Positions 8,796 to 17,154 of a DNA stretch of 64,000 bases are shown in pieces (within the stretch, counting starts at the first letter, position 1; each line of letters opens with the position of its first letter). The position numbers were made by a program, and so were the translations under genes. This DNA is from Streptomyces sp. NBC_00414 (GTDB taxonomy: Bacteria; Actinomycetota; Actinomycetes; Streptomycetales; Streptomycetaceae), in assembly GCF_036038375.1 (NCBI RefSeq), contig NZ_CP107935.1:5456001-5520000 (forward strand). The letters are read 5' to 3'. The notes beneath the pieces are model-generated. The model did no database searches. It was not told the origin of the DNA and was given only the letters and a program-made list of their open reading frames with translations.

Positions 8796-9146
8796 GGGAT
8801 ATCCCCCTGAATTGGTCTGGAATTCGTGCGGAATCAGATGCGCTTCACAACTGTGGAGAAGCGGTACGCGCATTTGCTAGGGCGGGCCGCTTTCTCGATG
8901 TGTCCGAGATTAGGGGCCGGGGCATCGCGTGGTCGTCGCGCTGCCGGATGACTGCCGTCTCGAACCAGAGATGGAGACCACCGCCTCGCCGTCCACCCGG
9001 CCGTCCCGGTCAGGTCACGTCTCCAACCCTGGTAAGAGACGGGAATCCACCCTCAGCCGGAGCCGGGCCGCCCACCTGCGGCCATAGCCTTGGTCCGCCA
9101 TGAAACCCGCCGTGAACTCCCTCGTGAAGCTCCCCTGAGGCCCGCC
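8796..9146. other. Intergenic region without a recognised gene
   Basis: This spacer lies between the DUF5707-like gene (minus) and the tandem kinase gene (plus) and must hold both promoters. The Shine-Dalgarno sequence for the minus gene (AGGGGG) sits at its left edge. No convincing ORF, palindrome or RNA gene is visible. Confidence 0.5.
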
Positions 9147-11570
9147 ATGAACCGCACCGACGACCGGCTGCTGCCGGTTCTGCTGCTCTGCGCCCAGGCC
9201 CTGGTGTGGCCCGGTGCGGCACTGGTGCGCGGGACCGCACCCACCACCTCCGCGCTTCTCGTGGCGGTCCTGGTCGCCGGATCGGTGACCGCCGCACTCG
9301 CGCTGCGCCGGGCCCGTCCGGTGGTCACCCTCGTCCTGGTCGCCGCCGCCTGCGCGCTGGGCGCCGGGCCGCTGCCCGTCGGGGCGACGGCGGTGCTCGG
9401 GACCGCGGGCGTCGGGCTCGCCCTGTTCACCGTGGCGGCCGAACGCGACACCTTCACCGCCGTGCTGTGCGGGGTGGCGCTCGCCGTCTGGCAGCTGCTG
9501 CAGAACCTCACCCTGCACGGACTCAGCGAACGCGACGGACTCGACCTCGTCCTGACCGCCCTGCTGTACGCCGTCGCGTGCGGCGCCGGCCTGCTCGTAC
9601 GGCGTACCCGGCGGGCCCGGCGGACGGCCGAGGCGCTGCTGAAGCGGGCCGAGACCGAACGCCACCGGCTGCCGGCCGTGGAGCGGCGCCGGATGGAAAG
9701 GGAGCTGCACGACGTCAGCGCCCACCATCTGACGGCCGTGGTGGTCACGGCGGGCGCGGCCCTCGGACTGCGTGAGCGCCGGCCCGAACTGGCCGAGGAG
9801 GCACTCGGGTTCGCGGTCGAGACCGGGCGTGAGGTCACCCGGGCGCTCGGTGCGGTGCGGGCGCCGGCGCCCTCGCGGGAGGAACTGCCCTCGCCGGAGG
9901 AACGGCTGCGGGAACTCGTCGCGGGGTTCCGGCGGCTCGGCCAGCCCGTGGACTGCGAGATCGGCCCGCTGCCGGACGGGGCCGTCGCGGACGCGGCCTT
10001 CGGCATCGTGCGCGAGGCGCTGACCAACGTGGCCCGGCACGCACCCGGCGCCCACACGGTGGTGCGGTGCCGGTACGGCGACACCCGCACGGACGTCGTG
10101 GTCACCAGCGCGGCGCCGCCCTCCGGTGCGGTGGCCGCGGCGGCGCACGGGGCGGGTCTGGGCGGTGGGCGCGGGCAGGGGTTCCTGCGGTCCCGGGCGC
10201 GGGAGGCGGGCGGGACCCTGACCAGTGGGGCGACGGCGGAGGGTGGCTGGGAGGTGCGGGCCGTTCTGCCCGGCCGGAGTGCCGCGCCGGCGGAGCGGGG
10301 GGTCGCGCGGAGCTATCGCTTGGCGCAACTGACGGCTGCCGTCGGGCTGGTGGTGCAGCCGTTGCTGCCCGTGCTGGTGGTCCGGGCGGAGGCCATGCCG
10401 CCGGGCGGGAGTGGTGGGCGGGTGTCCGCGGGGCTGCTCTTCGCGCTGCTGGCTGCGGCTCAGGTGGTCGCGCTGTTGTGGTTGCGGCGGGCGCCGGGGT
10501 TCGCCTGGGGGGTGCTGCTCGGGCTGGCGCTTCTTTGGCCTCTGGCGATGGAGGTGGGGGAGTACGGGGGGCCGGTGCTCGTGCCGGTGGGGTTGAGCCT
10601 GCTTGCCACGTGTGTGGGGGTTGAACGGGTCGGTCGTCTTGCTGTCAGGGATTGCGCCGTTCCCCGCGCCCCTGGGGGGTGGAGGGCTGGGCGGGTTGGT
10701 CGTCTTGCTCCTGAGGATCGCGCCGTTCCCCGCGCCCCTTCGGGGGTTGTCGCGGGTGCCGTGGGGGTGCATGCCGTGGCTGTGATCGTCGCCGTGACGG
10801 GGCGGGAGGTGTCTGTTCCCGGCTGGGCGGTTGCCGTGGGCTCGGTGGGTGGGGTCGGTGCGGTGGTCTGTGCGGCGCTGTGGGCCGGGGTGCTGCGGGG
10901 ACGGCGGGAAGGGGTCGCGCGAGGAGTGCGGGAGGCGCGGGTCGCCGGGTGGGCGGGGGAGGCCGTCCGGGACGCCTGGGCCGAGCGCCGGCGGATCGCG
11001 GCCGGGCTGGAGACCACCGTGCTGGCCCGCACCGCCGACATGGTCGCCCAGGCGGAGGCGGGCCGTCTCGACACGACCGCCGAACGCGCCCGCGAGGCCC
11101 TCGCCGCGATGCGCGCCCTGCTCGACACGGTCCGGGACAGTGAGGGGGAGAGGCAGCCCGAACTGCGGCCGCAGCCCACCCTCCAGGCGCTCGACCTGCT
11201 GGCCAGGCAGTGCCGGGCCACCGGTCGCGACGTCGAGATACGGCTGACCGGCCGCGTACCGGAGCGGCTGCCCACCGCGGTGGATCTGGCCGCCTACCAC
11301 GCGGCCGAGACGGTGCTCGCGGCCGGCGGCGAGGAGCCCGCGGTTCTCGAATTCGACACGGACGGCGATACGTTGACGCTCACGGCCACCGGGGTCCCCC
11401 GCGCCGCCCGCCCCGCCGTACGGGAACTGCTGGCGGCGCGCGCCGCCGCGCTCGGCGGCACCCTGGACACCGACCGGCCGGGCACGGTCGGGCTCCGGCT
11501 GCCACTCGCACCGGTTCAGCGGCAGGACGGCGTCATGCCGTCCGAGGAGACCGAGGAGAGGGAGCGATGA
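9147..11570 (+). CDS. Tandem sensor histidine kinase with degenerate second module
   Basis: A kinase of 807 aa, about twice the usual NarL-type length. Module 1 has N-terminal TM helices (residues about 8-145), HisKA_3 with RRMERELHDVSAHHL (His188) and HATPase (VREALTNVARHAPG, GRGQGFLRSRAREAGG). Module 2 has new TM helices (about 385-490 and 540-600), then a HisKA_3-like helix in which the His is lost (RRIAAGLETTVLARTADMV) and a remnant HATPase fold. Between them lies a 22-residue sequence in two tandem copies (about 494-537), each containing the dispersed repeat GCGCCGTTCCCCGCGCCCCT. ATG 9147 is preferred to TTG 9090. The stop overlaps the regulator ATG (ATGA). Confidence 0.9.
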   Translation: MNRTDDRLLPVLLLCAQALVWPGAALVRGTAPTTSALLVAVLVAGSVTAALALRRARPVVTLVLVAAACALGAGPLPVGATAVLGTAGVGLALFTVAAERDTFTAVLCGVALAVWQLLQNLTLHGLSERDGLDLVLTALLYAVACGAGLLVRRTRRARRTAEALLKRAETERHRLPAVERRRMERELHDVSAHHLTAVVVTAGAALGLRERRPELAEEALGFAVETGREVTRALGAVRAPAPSREELPSPEERLRELVAGFRRLGQPVDCEIGPLPDGAVADAAFGIVREALTNVARHAPGAHTVVRCRYGDTRTDVVVTSAAPPSGAVAAAAHGAGLGGGRGQGFLRSRAREAGGTLTSGATAEGGWEVRAVLPGRSAAPAERGVARSYRLAQLTAAVGLVVQPLLPVLVVRAEAMPPGGSGGRVSAGLLFALLAAAQVVALLWLRRAPGFAWGVLLGLALLWPLAMEVGEYGGPVLVPVGLSLLATCVGVERVGRLAVRDCAVPRAPGGWRAGRVGRLAPEDRAVPRAPSGVVAGAVGVHAVAVIVAVTGREVSVPGWAVAVGSVGGVGAVVCAALWAGVLRGRREGVARGVREARVAGWAGEAVRDAWAERRRIAAGLETTVLARTADMVAQAEAGRLDTTAERAREALAAMRALLDTVRDSEGERQPELRPQPTLQALDLLARQCRATGRDVEIRLTGRVPERLPTAVDLAAYHAAETVLAAGGEEPAVLEFDTDGDTLTLTATGVPRAARPAVRELLAARAAALGGTLDTDRPGTVGLRLPLAPVQRQDGVMPSEETEERER
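10627..10758 (+). repeat. 66-bp tandem duplication carrying a dispersed Streptomyces repeat
   Basis: Two 66-bp units (about 10627-10692 and 10693-10758) each begin with GGT(C/T)GGTCGTCTTGCT and contain GCGCCGTTCCCCGCGCCCCT (10654-10673 and 10720-10739). They are in frame inside the kinase gene and encode RVGRLAVRDCAVPRAPGGWR and RVGRLAPEDRAVPRAPSGVV. The same 20-mer occurs intergenically at 14675-14794. Confidence 0.9.
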
Positions 11571-12265
11571 GCCTCAAGGTGCTGGTCGTCGACGATCAGG
11601 GCATCGTGCGGGCGGGGTTCGCCGCCGTGATCGACGCCGAGGAGGACATGACGGTGGTCGGCGAGGCCGCCGACGGAGCCGCCGCGGTGCGTCTCGCCGC
11701 GGAACTGGCCCCCGACGTGGTCGTCATGGACGTCCGGATGCCCGTGCTCGACGGCATCGCCGCCACCCGCATCATCACCGGCCGCCAGGACGCGCCCCGG
11801 GTCCTGGTGCTGACCACCTTCGACCTCGACTCGTACATCTTCGACGCGCTGCGGGCCGGGGCGTCCGGGTTCCTGCTCAAGGACGTGCACGCCTCCGAAC
11901 TGCTGCAGGGGATCAGGGTGGTGGCCGCCGGGGAGAGCGTGCTGGCACCCTCCGCGACCCGTCGGCTCATCGGGCACTACGCGTCGGGAGCGAGCGCCGG
12001 CGTACGGGCCGGGGGCGGTCCGAGCGAACTGGACAGCCTCACCGGCAGCCAGCGGGGCGTCCTCGCCCTGGTCGCGTCCGGGCTCAACAACGCGGAGATC
12101 GCCGACGAACTCGGCATCACCGTCGGCACGGTCAAGTCCCACGTCAACGCGCTGCTGCGCAAACTCGGCCTGCGTGACCGCGTACAGGCGACGATCCTCG
12201 CGTACGACCTCGGCCTCGCCCGTCCGAATCCGCCCGGCACCGACCCGAGGAGTACAGCCCCGTGA
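11567..12265 (+). CDS. NarL/FixJ-family response regulator
   Basis: A 232-aa regulator coupled to the tandem kinase by an ATGA overlap, with GGAGAGGGAG as ribosome site. The receiver domain has VDD and phospho-acceptor Asp55 (VVVMDVRMPV). The LuxR-type HTH contains LTGSQRGVLALVASGLNNAE and ITVGTVKSHVNALLRKLGLR. A Gly/Ala-rich linker (about 150-165) separates the domains. The stop overlaps the GTG of the next gene (GTGA), making a three-gene coupled operon. Confidence 0.94.
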   Translation: MSLKVLVVDDQGIVRAGFAAVIDAEEDMTVVGEAADGAAAVRLAAELAPDVVVMDVRMPVLDGIAATRIITGRQDAPRVLVLTTFDLDSYIFDALRAGASGFLLKDVHASELLQGIRVVAAGESVLAPSATRRLIGHYASGASAGVRAGGGPSELDSLTGSQRGVLALVASGLNNAEIADELGITVGTVKSHVNALLRKLGLRDRVQATILAYDLGLARPNPPGTDPRSTAP

Positions 12266-12630
12266 CCGCCAAGAGCTCAGGCTCCGGCCGAACCGCCTTC
12301 ACGCGCCTCCCGCGCCCTACGGACTTCGCGCGGTGGCTGGGGCGCGCTCTCGGTGACGTCTTCGCGCTCGTCTACCTGGCGGTCTGTGCCGGTCTGCTCG
12401 TGTGGGCCGTCGTGGTCAGCACGAGGGACAGCCCGGACGCGTCCATGGCGGGCGTCATCCCGCTGCTCGCCACCGCCCCGGGCAGCTTCGTGCCGCTGAT
12501 GCTGCTGCCGGAGGGCGCCGCGACGTTCGTCGGCACCGTCGCGTTCGGGGCGGTGCTCAACGCGCTGGTCATCGGCGTGTGCGCCCGCGCGCTGCGCCGC
12601 GGTGGGAGTGCTTCCGGCCCGGTGTCCTGA
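12262..12630 (+). CDS. Small integral membrane protein (SCO4225-like)
   Basis: A 122-aa protein with about three hydrophobic helices: FALVYLAVCAGLLVWAVVVS, VIPLLATAPGSFVPLMLLPE and TFVGTVAFGAVLNALVIGVC. Its GTG overlaps the stop of the response regulator (GTGA). Size and pattern resemble the streptomycete membrane family typified by SCO4225, recalled rather than verified. Its function is unknown; coupling to the two-component system suggests it senses or executes part of the same response. Confidence 0.7.
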   Translation: MTAKSSGSGRTAFTRLPRPTDFARWLGRALGDVFALVYLAVCAGLLVWAVVVSTRDSPDASMAGVIPLLATAPGSFVPLMLLPEGAATFVGTVAFGAVLNALVIGVCARALRRGGSASGPVS

Positions 12631-12711
12631 ATCGCCGCGCAGGCCTGGACCAGCACCGTGCCGTCCATCATGATGACGCTGCCATGACAACATAGTCCTC
12701 GGGACGGGACG

Positions 12712-14637
12712 GTGACCGTGCGCGGATCCTTCGGCAGGGCGATTCTGGTCGCCGCACTCCTTCTGGGACCCCTCGTTCCCTCGGCCTCGGCCTCGACCGG
12801 ATCGGAGTCCGCCGCCCGCGAGGGCGCCACGGCCGCGGCGGACTGGACGGCGCCGCTCAGCACGCGGGGCCGCTGGATCGTCGACGCGAACGGTGACCGG
12901 TTCAAGCTGCGGTCCGGCAACTGGCACGGGGCGAGCGGCACGTGGAACGGCAGCGGCAGCGTGGACGACGACGCGAACCACCACGCGGGGGAGAACTCCG
13001 GGCGGATACCGCTCGGCCTGGACCGGGCGCCCATGGCCGAGATCATCGCCGGGTTCCGGGAGATCGGGATCAACAGCATCCGGCTGCCCTTCTCCAACGA
13101 GATGGTCCACGACAGCCGCCCCGTCACCGACGACGCGGTCGCGGCCAACCCGGCGCTGCGCGGCAGATCACCGCTCCAGGTGTACGACGCCGTGGTCGGC
13201 GAACTCACCGCCGCCGGGCTTGCCGTGATCCTCAACAACCACACCAACACGACGCGTTGGTGCTGCGGGGTCGACGGCAACGAACGCTGGAACGCCTCCC
13301 GGTCCGTGCAGACCTGGGAGGACGACTGGCTGTTCATGGCCCGCCGCTACAAGGACAACAAGCGGGTCGTCGGCGCCGACCTCTACAACGAGGTGCGCCG
13401 CAACATCCTGGACGACCCCAACTGGGGTCTCGGCGACGACCACGACTGGTTCGCCGCCTCCCAGCGCGTGGGCGACCGCATCCTCACCGAGGCCGACGCC
13501 GATCTGCTCATCGTCGTCGAGGGCATCAACTGGACCGGGATCCCCGTCGACGGCTTCGCCCACGGGCGCCCCACCCTGGAGCCCGTACGCAACCTCTCGC
13601 ACACCCTCGTCGACTCCGGCAAGCTCGTGTACTCCGCCCACTTCTACGACTACACCGGCCCCAACCACAGCGGCGCCACGGGTACGGGCGAGACCACCGA
13701 CCCCCGCTACCGCGACTTCAGCCCCGCCGAACTCGTCGACGTCCTGAACCGCCAGGCCTTCTTCGTCACCGCCGAACAGGACCAGCACTTCACCGCGCCG
13801 GTCTGGATCAGCGAGTTCGGGGTCGGCGGGCGGACGGAGACCAACCCCAAGGCGCGGGCCTGGTTCGAGAACTTCGTCGACCACCTCGTGCGGACCGACG
13901 CCGACTTCGCGTACTGGCCGCTCGTCGGCTGGCACGAGAACCGCACCGGCAACGGGTGGGCGCTGCTCCACTGGGACGCGGCGGGCCACCGCATGGGCCT
14001 GTACGACGGCGACGACTGGCGGGCCGCCGCCTGGACGCGGCTCATCGGGGCCACCGGGCGCACGGGTCCGGTCGCCCCGGTGTCGGAGTGGTCCATGCTC
14101 AGCCCCGACCACGGGGACTTCATCGCCTCGCGGCGGATGCGGGTGCTGCCCGACTGGGACGCCGGGGCCCGCAAGGCCGTCTGCCCCGACGGGCAGCGGC
14201 TCCTCGGGCTCGCCCACACGGGCAACCGGGGACTGTGCTCCGACGTGACCACCGGGCCGCTGGCCGCCTCCGGCGGCGGGTACGAGGTCGTCAAGGACGA
14301 GCGGTACGTGAAGGCGGGGGGTGACTGGGCTTCCGGGTACACGAAGGTGCAGTGCGCCGACGGGCAGTTCGTGTCGGGGTACAGCGTGCGGGGCGCCGCG
14401 GTTTCCGGTGCGCTGTGCACGGTTGCCCCCGGCGGGGTCATCACCGGGACCGGTGGTCGTACGGTGTGGTTCGACCGGGGGGACAACAGGGGGGTGTCGC
14501 CCAAGGGGGGTGACTTCGCCAACGGGCGCTACAAGGGGCAGTGTGCGGACGACGAGTACGTGGCGGGTGTCGCGTACACGGGCCGTATCGGGTCCTCCCG
14601 CACCCCCGATGCCCTCTTCTGCCGAAAGCTCCGCTGA
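12712..14637 (+). CDS. Secreted glycoside hydrolase family 5 (cellulase-like) with C-terminal module
   Basis: A 641-aa exported enzyme. The signal peptide is GSFGRAILVAALLLGPLVPS, followed by ASAST. The GH5 TIM barrel spans about residues 40-445. The acid/base is Glu227 in ADLYNEVRR and the nucleophile Glu368 in WISEFGVGG; IRLPFSNEM and NNHTNTTRWCC mark further barrel strands. The last 190 residues hold cysteine-rich repeats (KAVCPDGQRLLGL, KVQCADGQFVSGYS, KGQCADDEYVAGVA) likely to form an appended binding module. Retaining hydrolysis of beta-linked polysaccharide is expected; the exact glycan is unclear. GTG 12712 or 12718 is the start (GGACGGGACGG upstream). Confidence 0.9.
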   Translation: MTVRGSFGRAILVAALLLGPLVPSASASTGSESAAREGATAAADWTAPLSTRGRWIVDANGDRFKLRSGNWHGASGTWNGSGSVDDDANHHAGENSGRIPLGLDRAPMAEIIAGFREIGINSIRLPFSNEMVHDSRPVTDDAVAANPALRGRSPLQVYDAVVGELTAAGLAVILNNHTNTTRWCCGVDGNERWNASRSVQTWEDDWLFMARRYKDNKRVVGADLYNEVRRNILDDPNWGLGDDHDWFAASQRVGDRILTEADADLLIVVEGINWTGIPVDGFAHGRPTLEPVRNLSHTLVDSGKLVYSAHFYDYTGPNHSGATGTGETTDPRYRDFSPAELVDVLNRQAFFVTAEQDQHFTAPVWISEFGVGGRTETNPKARAWFENFVDHLVRTDADFAYWPLVGWHENRTGNGWALLHWDAAGHRMGLYDGDDWRAAAWTRLIGATGRTGPVAPVSEWSMLSPDHGDFIASRRMRVLPDWDAGARKAVCPDGQRLLGLAHTGNRGLCSDVTTGPLAASGGGYEVVKDERYVKAGGDWASGYTKVQCADGQFVSGYSVRGAAVSGALCTVAPGGVITGTGGRTVWFDRGDNRGVSPKGGDFANGRYKGQCADDEYVAGVAYTGRIGSSRTPDALFCRKLR

Positions 14638-14674
14638 TGGTTGCGAGTCGGGTGCGGGCCGGTGGGGGTGACCC

Positions 14675-14794
14675 GCGCAGTTCCCCGCGCCCCTAAAGGC
14701 AAAAGACTGCGCCGTTCCCCGCGCCCCTGGGGGCTGCGCCCCATCTTGGGGGCGCGGGGAACGGCGCATCTTTCAGGGGCGCGGGGAACTGCGC
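14675..14794. repeat. Dispersed GC-rich repeat, four copies in ++-- order (possible terminator)
   Basis: Four near-identical 20-mers GCGC(A/C)GTTCCCCGCGCCCCT are present: plus strand at 14675-14694 and 14709-14728, minus strand at 14748-14767 and 14775-14794. The head-to-head layout can fold into one long stem. It lies between the convergent GH5 and MFS genes and may terminate both. Confidence 0.9.
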
Positions 14795-14846
14795 GGCCGG
14801 CCACAGGCGACCCGCACCCGACAGCCCACCCCCGGTAGGGCGCCCC

Positions 14847-16205
14847 TCACACCGGGACGCGGACCCGCCGGGACTCCGTCTCACGCAGCCGTGCGGACCG
14901 CGTCCGCGTCCCGAACGCGGCCAGCGTCACCGCGCCCACCAACCACGTCCCGGCGATGAAGTAGAAGACGCTCTGATACCCGTGCCCGGTGTAAAGCGCC
15001 GCCACGATCAGCGGACCCGCCGCATTGGACAGCCGCCCCAGCCCGTAGGACACGCTCGTGCCCAACGACCGGGCCCGCGTGTCGAACAGCTCGGGCGAGT
15101 ACGCGTACGCCAGCGCCGTGTAGCCGCGCTCGAAGAGGTTCACCAGGAAGCCGAACACGATGATGAGCACCGGGTTGAAGGTGAGCCCGTACAACAGCCC
15201 GCATATCGCGATCACCGTGCCGAAGGCGACCAAACACCACTTGCGCTCGAAGCGGTCGGTGACCAGCGACGCCAGATAGCAGCCGAGCGGCGCTCCGACC
15301 GTGGTGAGAGCCACGTAGAAGACGGACTTCTCGACGCTGAAGCCCTCCTTGGCCAGCAGCGTCGGCGCCCAGCTCGAATAGCCGAAGAAGCCGATCGTCT
15401 GCGTCATCCACAGGACGGACAGCAGGAGGGTCGGGAGCAGGTACTTCTTCTGCAGCAGCAGCCTCAGCGGAGCCTTCGTCGACGGTGTCTCGGCGACCGG
15501 CGGCGCGGGCTCGGGCAGCGGCCCCTTCTCCGCCGCGACGCTCGCCTCGATCTCCGTCAGGACCGCGTCCGCCGCCGCGTGCTCGCCCCGGCTCTCCAGC
15601 CAGCGGGGTGACTCCTTGAGCCGGCCGGAGAAGAAGACGAGCAGGACGCCCAGCGAGCCCCAGAGGTAGACCAGCCGCCACGACCAGTCGTTGAGCGGGA
15701 CGACCGCGCTGGCGATGAGGTTGGTGACGGGCGTGCCGCAGATGCCGATGGCGATGGCGTACGCCTGGTACTTGCCGCGGATCGCCGACGGGTACATCTC
15801 GTTGACGTAGACGACCCCCACGACGGTCATCGCCGACAGGCCCGCCGAGGTCAGGACCCGGAACACCCCGAGCGAGACCAGGTCCCAGGAGAACACCGCC
15901 GCGAACGAGGAGATGCCGAAGAACAGGGTGGTCCATATCAGGGCCCGTTTGCGGCCCCACCGGTCGGCTATGGACCCGGCGACGATCGCGCCGATGAACA
16001 TGCCGACGAAGGAGAGAGAGGTGACGTAGGCGACCTGGTCGACGGTCAGGCCCCAGAGTTTGATCAGTTTCGGCGCGGTGGTGGCGAAGCTGTTGATGTC
16101 CGCGAACTCGAAGAAGTACGCGAAGGCGACGGCGAGCAGGGTGACCTTGTGGAACCGGGAGACCGGAAGCCTGTCCAGCCGGTTCAGGGCGTTGGAGTGC
16201 TGCAT
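14847..16205 (-). CDS. MFS transporter, aromatic-acid/sugar:H+ symporter type
   Basis: A 12-TM major-facilitator protein of 452 aa. The family loop GSIADRWGRKRALIWTTLFF follows TM2, and VYVNEMYPSAIRGKYQAYAI and AYSPELFDTRARSLGTSVSY are the paired (E/P)xxPxxxR motifs. A soluble central loop lies at about residues 210-245. It is the third gene of the ligJ-ligI-MFS operon, one base after the ligI stop, with GAGGAC upstream. The context suggests uptake of protocatechuate, gallate, 2-pyrone-4,6-dicarboxylate or a related acid; the substrate is inferred. Confidence 0.9.
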   Translation of the reverse strand: MQHSNALNRLDRLPVSRFHKVTLLAVAFAYFFEFADINSFATTAPKLIKLWGLTVDQVAYVTSLSFVGMFIGAIVAGSIADRWGRKRALIWTTLFFGISSFAAVFSWDLVSLGVFRVLTSAGLSAMTVVGVVYVNEMYPSAIRGKYQAYAIAIGICGTPVTNLIASAVVPLNDWSWRLVYLWGSLGVLLVFFSGRLKESPRWLESRGEHAAADAVLTEIEASVAAEKGPLPEPAPPVAETPSTKAPLRLLLQKKYLLPTLLLSVLWMTQTIGFFGYSSWAPTLLAKEGFSVEKSVFYVALTTVGAPLGCYLASLVTDRFERKWCLVAFGTVIAICGLLYGLTFNPVLIIVFGFLVNLFERGYTALAYAYSPELFDTRARSLGTSVSYGLGRLSNAAGPLIVAALYTGHGYQSVFYFIAGTWLVGAVTLAAFGTRTRSARLRETESRRVRVPV

Positions 16206-16206
16206 G

Positions 16207-17154
16207 TCAGTAGTCCTCGCCGGGCCAGTACAGGCCCATCGGGTTGGCGACCAGGAGCTTGTGCCGCTGCTCCTCGGTGACGGCCACGTGCGGCACGTGG
16301 TCGACGAGGAGGCCGTCGTCCGGCATGTGGTCGGTGAGGTTGGGGTGCGGCCAGTCCGTGCCCCACAGCACCCGGTCGGGGAACTCCGCCACGACCCGGC
16401 GGCCGAAGGGGACGACGTCCGTGTAGGCGTGGCGCTCGCCGTCCAGGGCGGCCGGGCCCGTGACGGTGAGGCGTTCGGGGCAACTCACCTTCACCCACAC
16501 GTCGTTGTCCTGCACGAAGCGGAGGAAGCGCGTGAACTGCGGTCCGTCCACCGGCTCGGTCACGTCAGGACGCCCCATGTGGTCCACCACCAGCGGGACG
16601 GGGAGCGAGGCGAAGAAGCCCTCCAGCTCCGGCAGGTCGACGCTCTCGAAGTAGAGGACGACGTGCCAGCCCAGCGGGGCGACCTTCCTGGCGATGGTGA
16701 GCAGGTCGTCGGCGGGCGAGGTGTCCACCAGCCGGCGTACGAAGTTGAAGCGCACCCCGCGCACACCCGCCGCGTCCAGGGACAGCAGCTCGCTCTCGGC
16801 GATGTCCGGGCGGACCGTCGCTATGCCGCGCGCCCGGCCTCCGGCCGACCGGACGGCGTCGACCATGGCGCTGTTGTCGGCGCCGTGGCAGGTGGCCTGC
16901 ACGATGACGTTCCGGGCGACGCCCAGGTGGTCGCGGAGCGCGAACAGGTCCTCCTTGCCGCCGTCGCAGGGCGTGTACCTGCGCTCCGGCGCGAAGGGGA
17001 ACTCGGCCTGCGGGCCGAAGACATGGCAGTGCGTGTCGACGGTGCCCGGCGGCAGCAGGAAGGCGGGCGCGGACGGATTCCCGTACCAGTCCAGCCAGCC
17101 GGGGGTCTTGGGGGCGAGAGGGGCCGCGGGGGAAGGAGCGCTCACGAGGCTCAC
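16207..17154 (-). CDS. ligI: 2-Pyrone-4,6-dicarboxylate lactonase (LigI-like)
   Basis: A 315-aa amidohydrolase-fold enzyme that would hydrolyse 2-pyrone-4,6-dicarboxylate to 4-oxalomesaconate in the protocatechuate/gallate 4,5-cleavage pathway. Characteristic stretches are GTVDTHCHVFGPQAEFPFAP, ARNVIVQATCHGADNSAMVD, VRGVRFNFVRRLVD, PLVVDHMGRPDV and VLWGTDWPHPNLTDHMPDDG. The HCH pair and the TDWPHPN aspartate are the active-site residues of this family. The start is GTG 17154, overlapping the ligJ stop (GTGA); the extra residues of a longer frame upstream are antisense to ligJ. Family length (about 295 aa) agrees. Confidence 0.88.
   Translation of the reverse strand: MSLVSAPSPAAPLAPKTPGWLDWYGNPSAPAFLLPPGTVDTHCHVFGPQAEFPFAPERRYTPCDGGKEDLFALRDHLGVARNVIVQATCHGADNSAMVDAVRSAGGRARGIATVRPDIAESELLSLDAAGVRGVRFNFVRRLVDTSPADDLLTIARKVAPLGWHVVLYFESVDLPELEGFFASLPVPLVVDHMGRPDVTEPVDGPQFTRFLRFVQDNDVWVKVSCPERLTVTGPAALDGERHAYTDVVPFGRRVVAEFPDRVLWGTDWPHPNLTDHMPDDGLLVDHVPHVAVTEEQRHKLLVANPMGLYWPGEDY

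Noticed and set aside
9015..11300. 761-codon minus-strand frame opposite the tandem kinase
   Set aside because: Low-complexity Pro/Arg/Gly/His product without motifs; the plus strand encodes a kinase with clear boxes.
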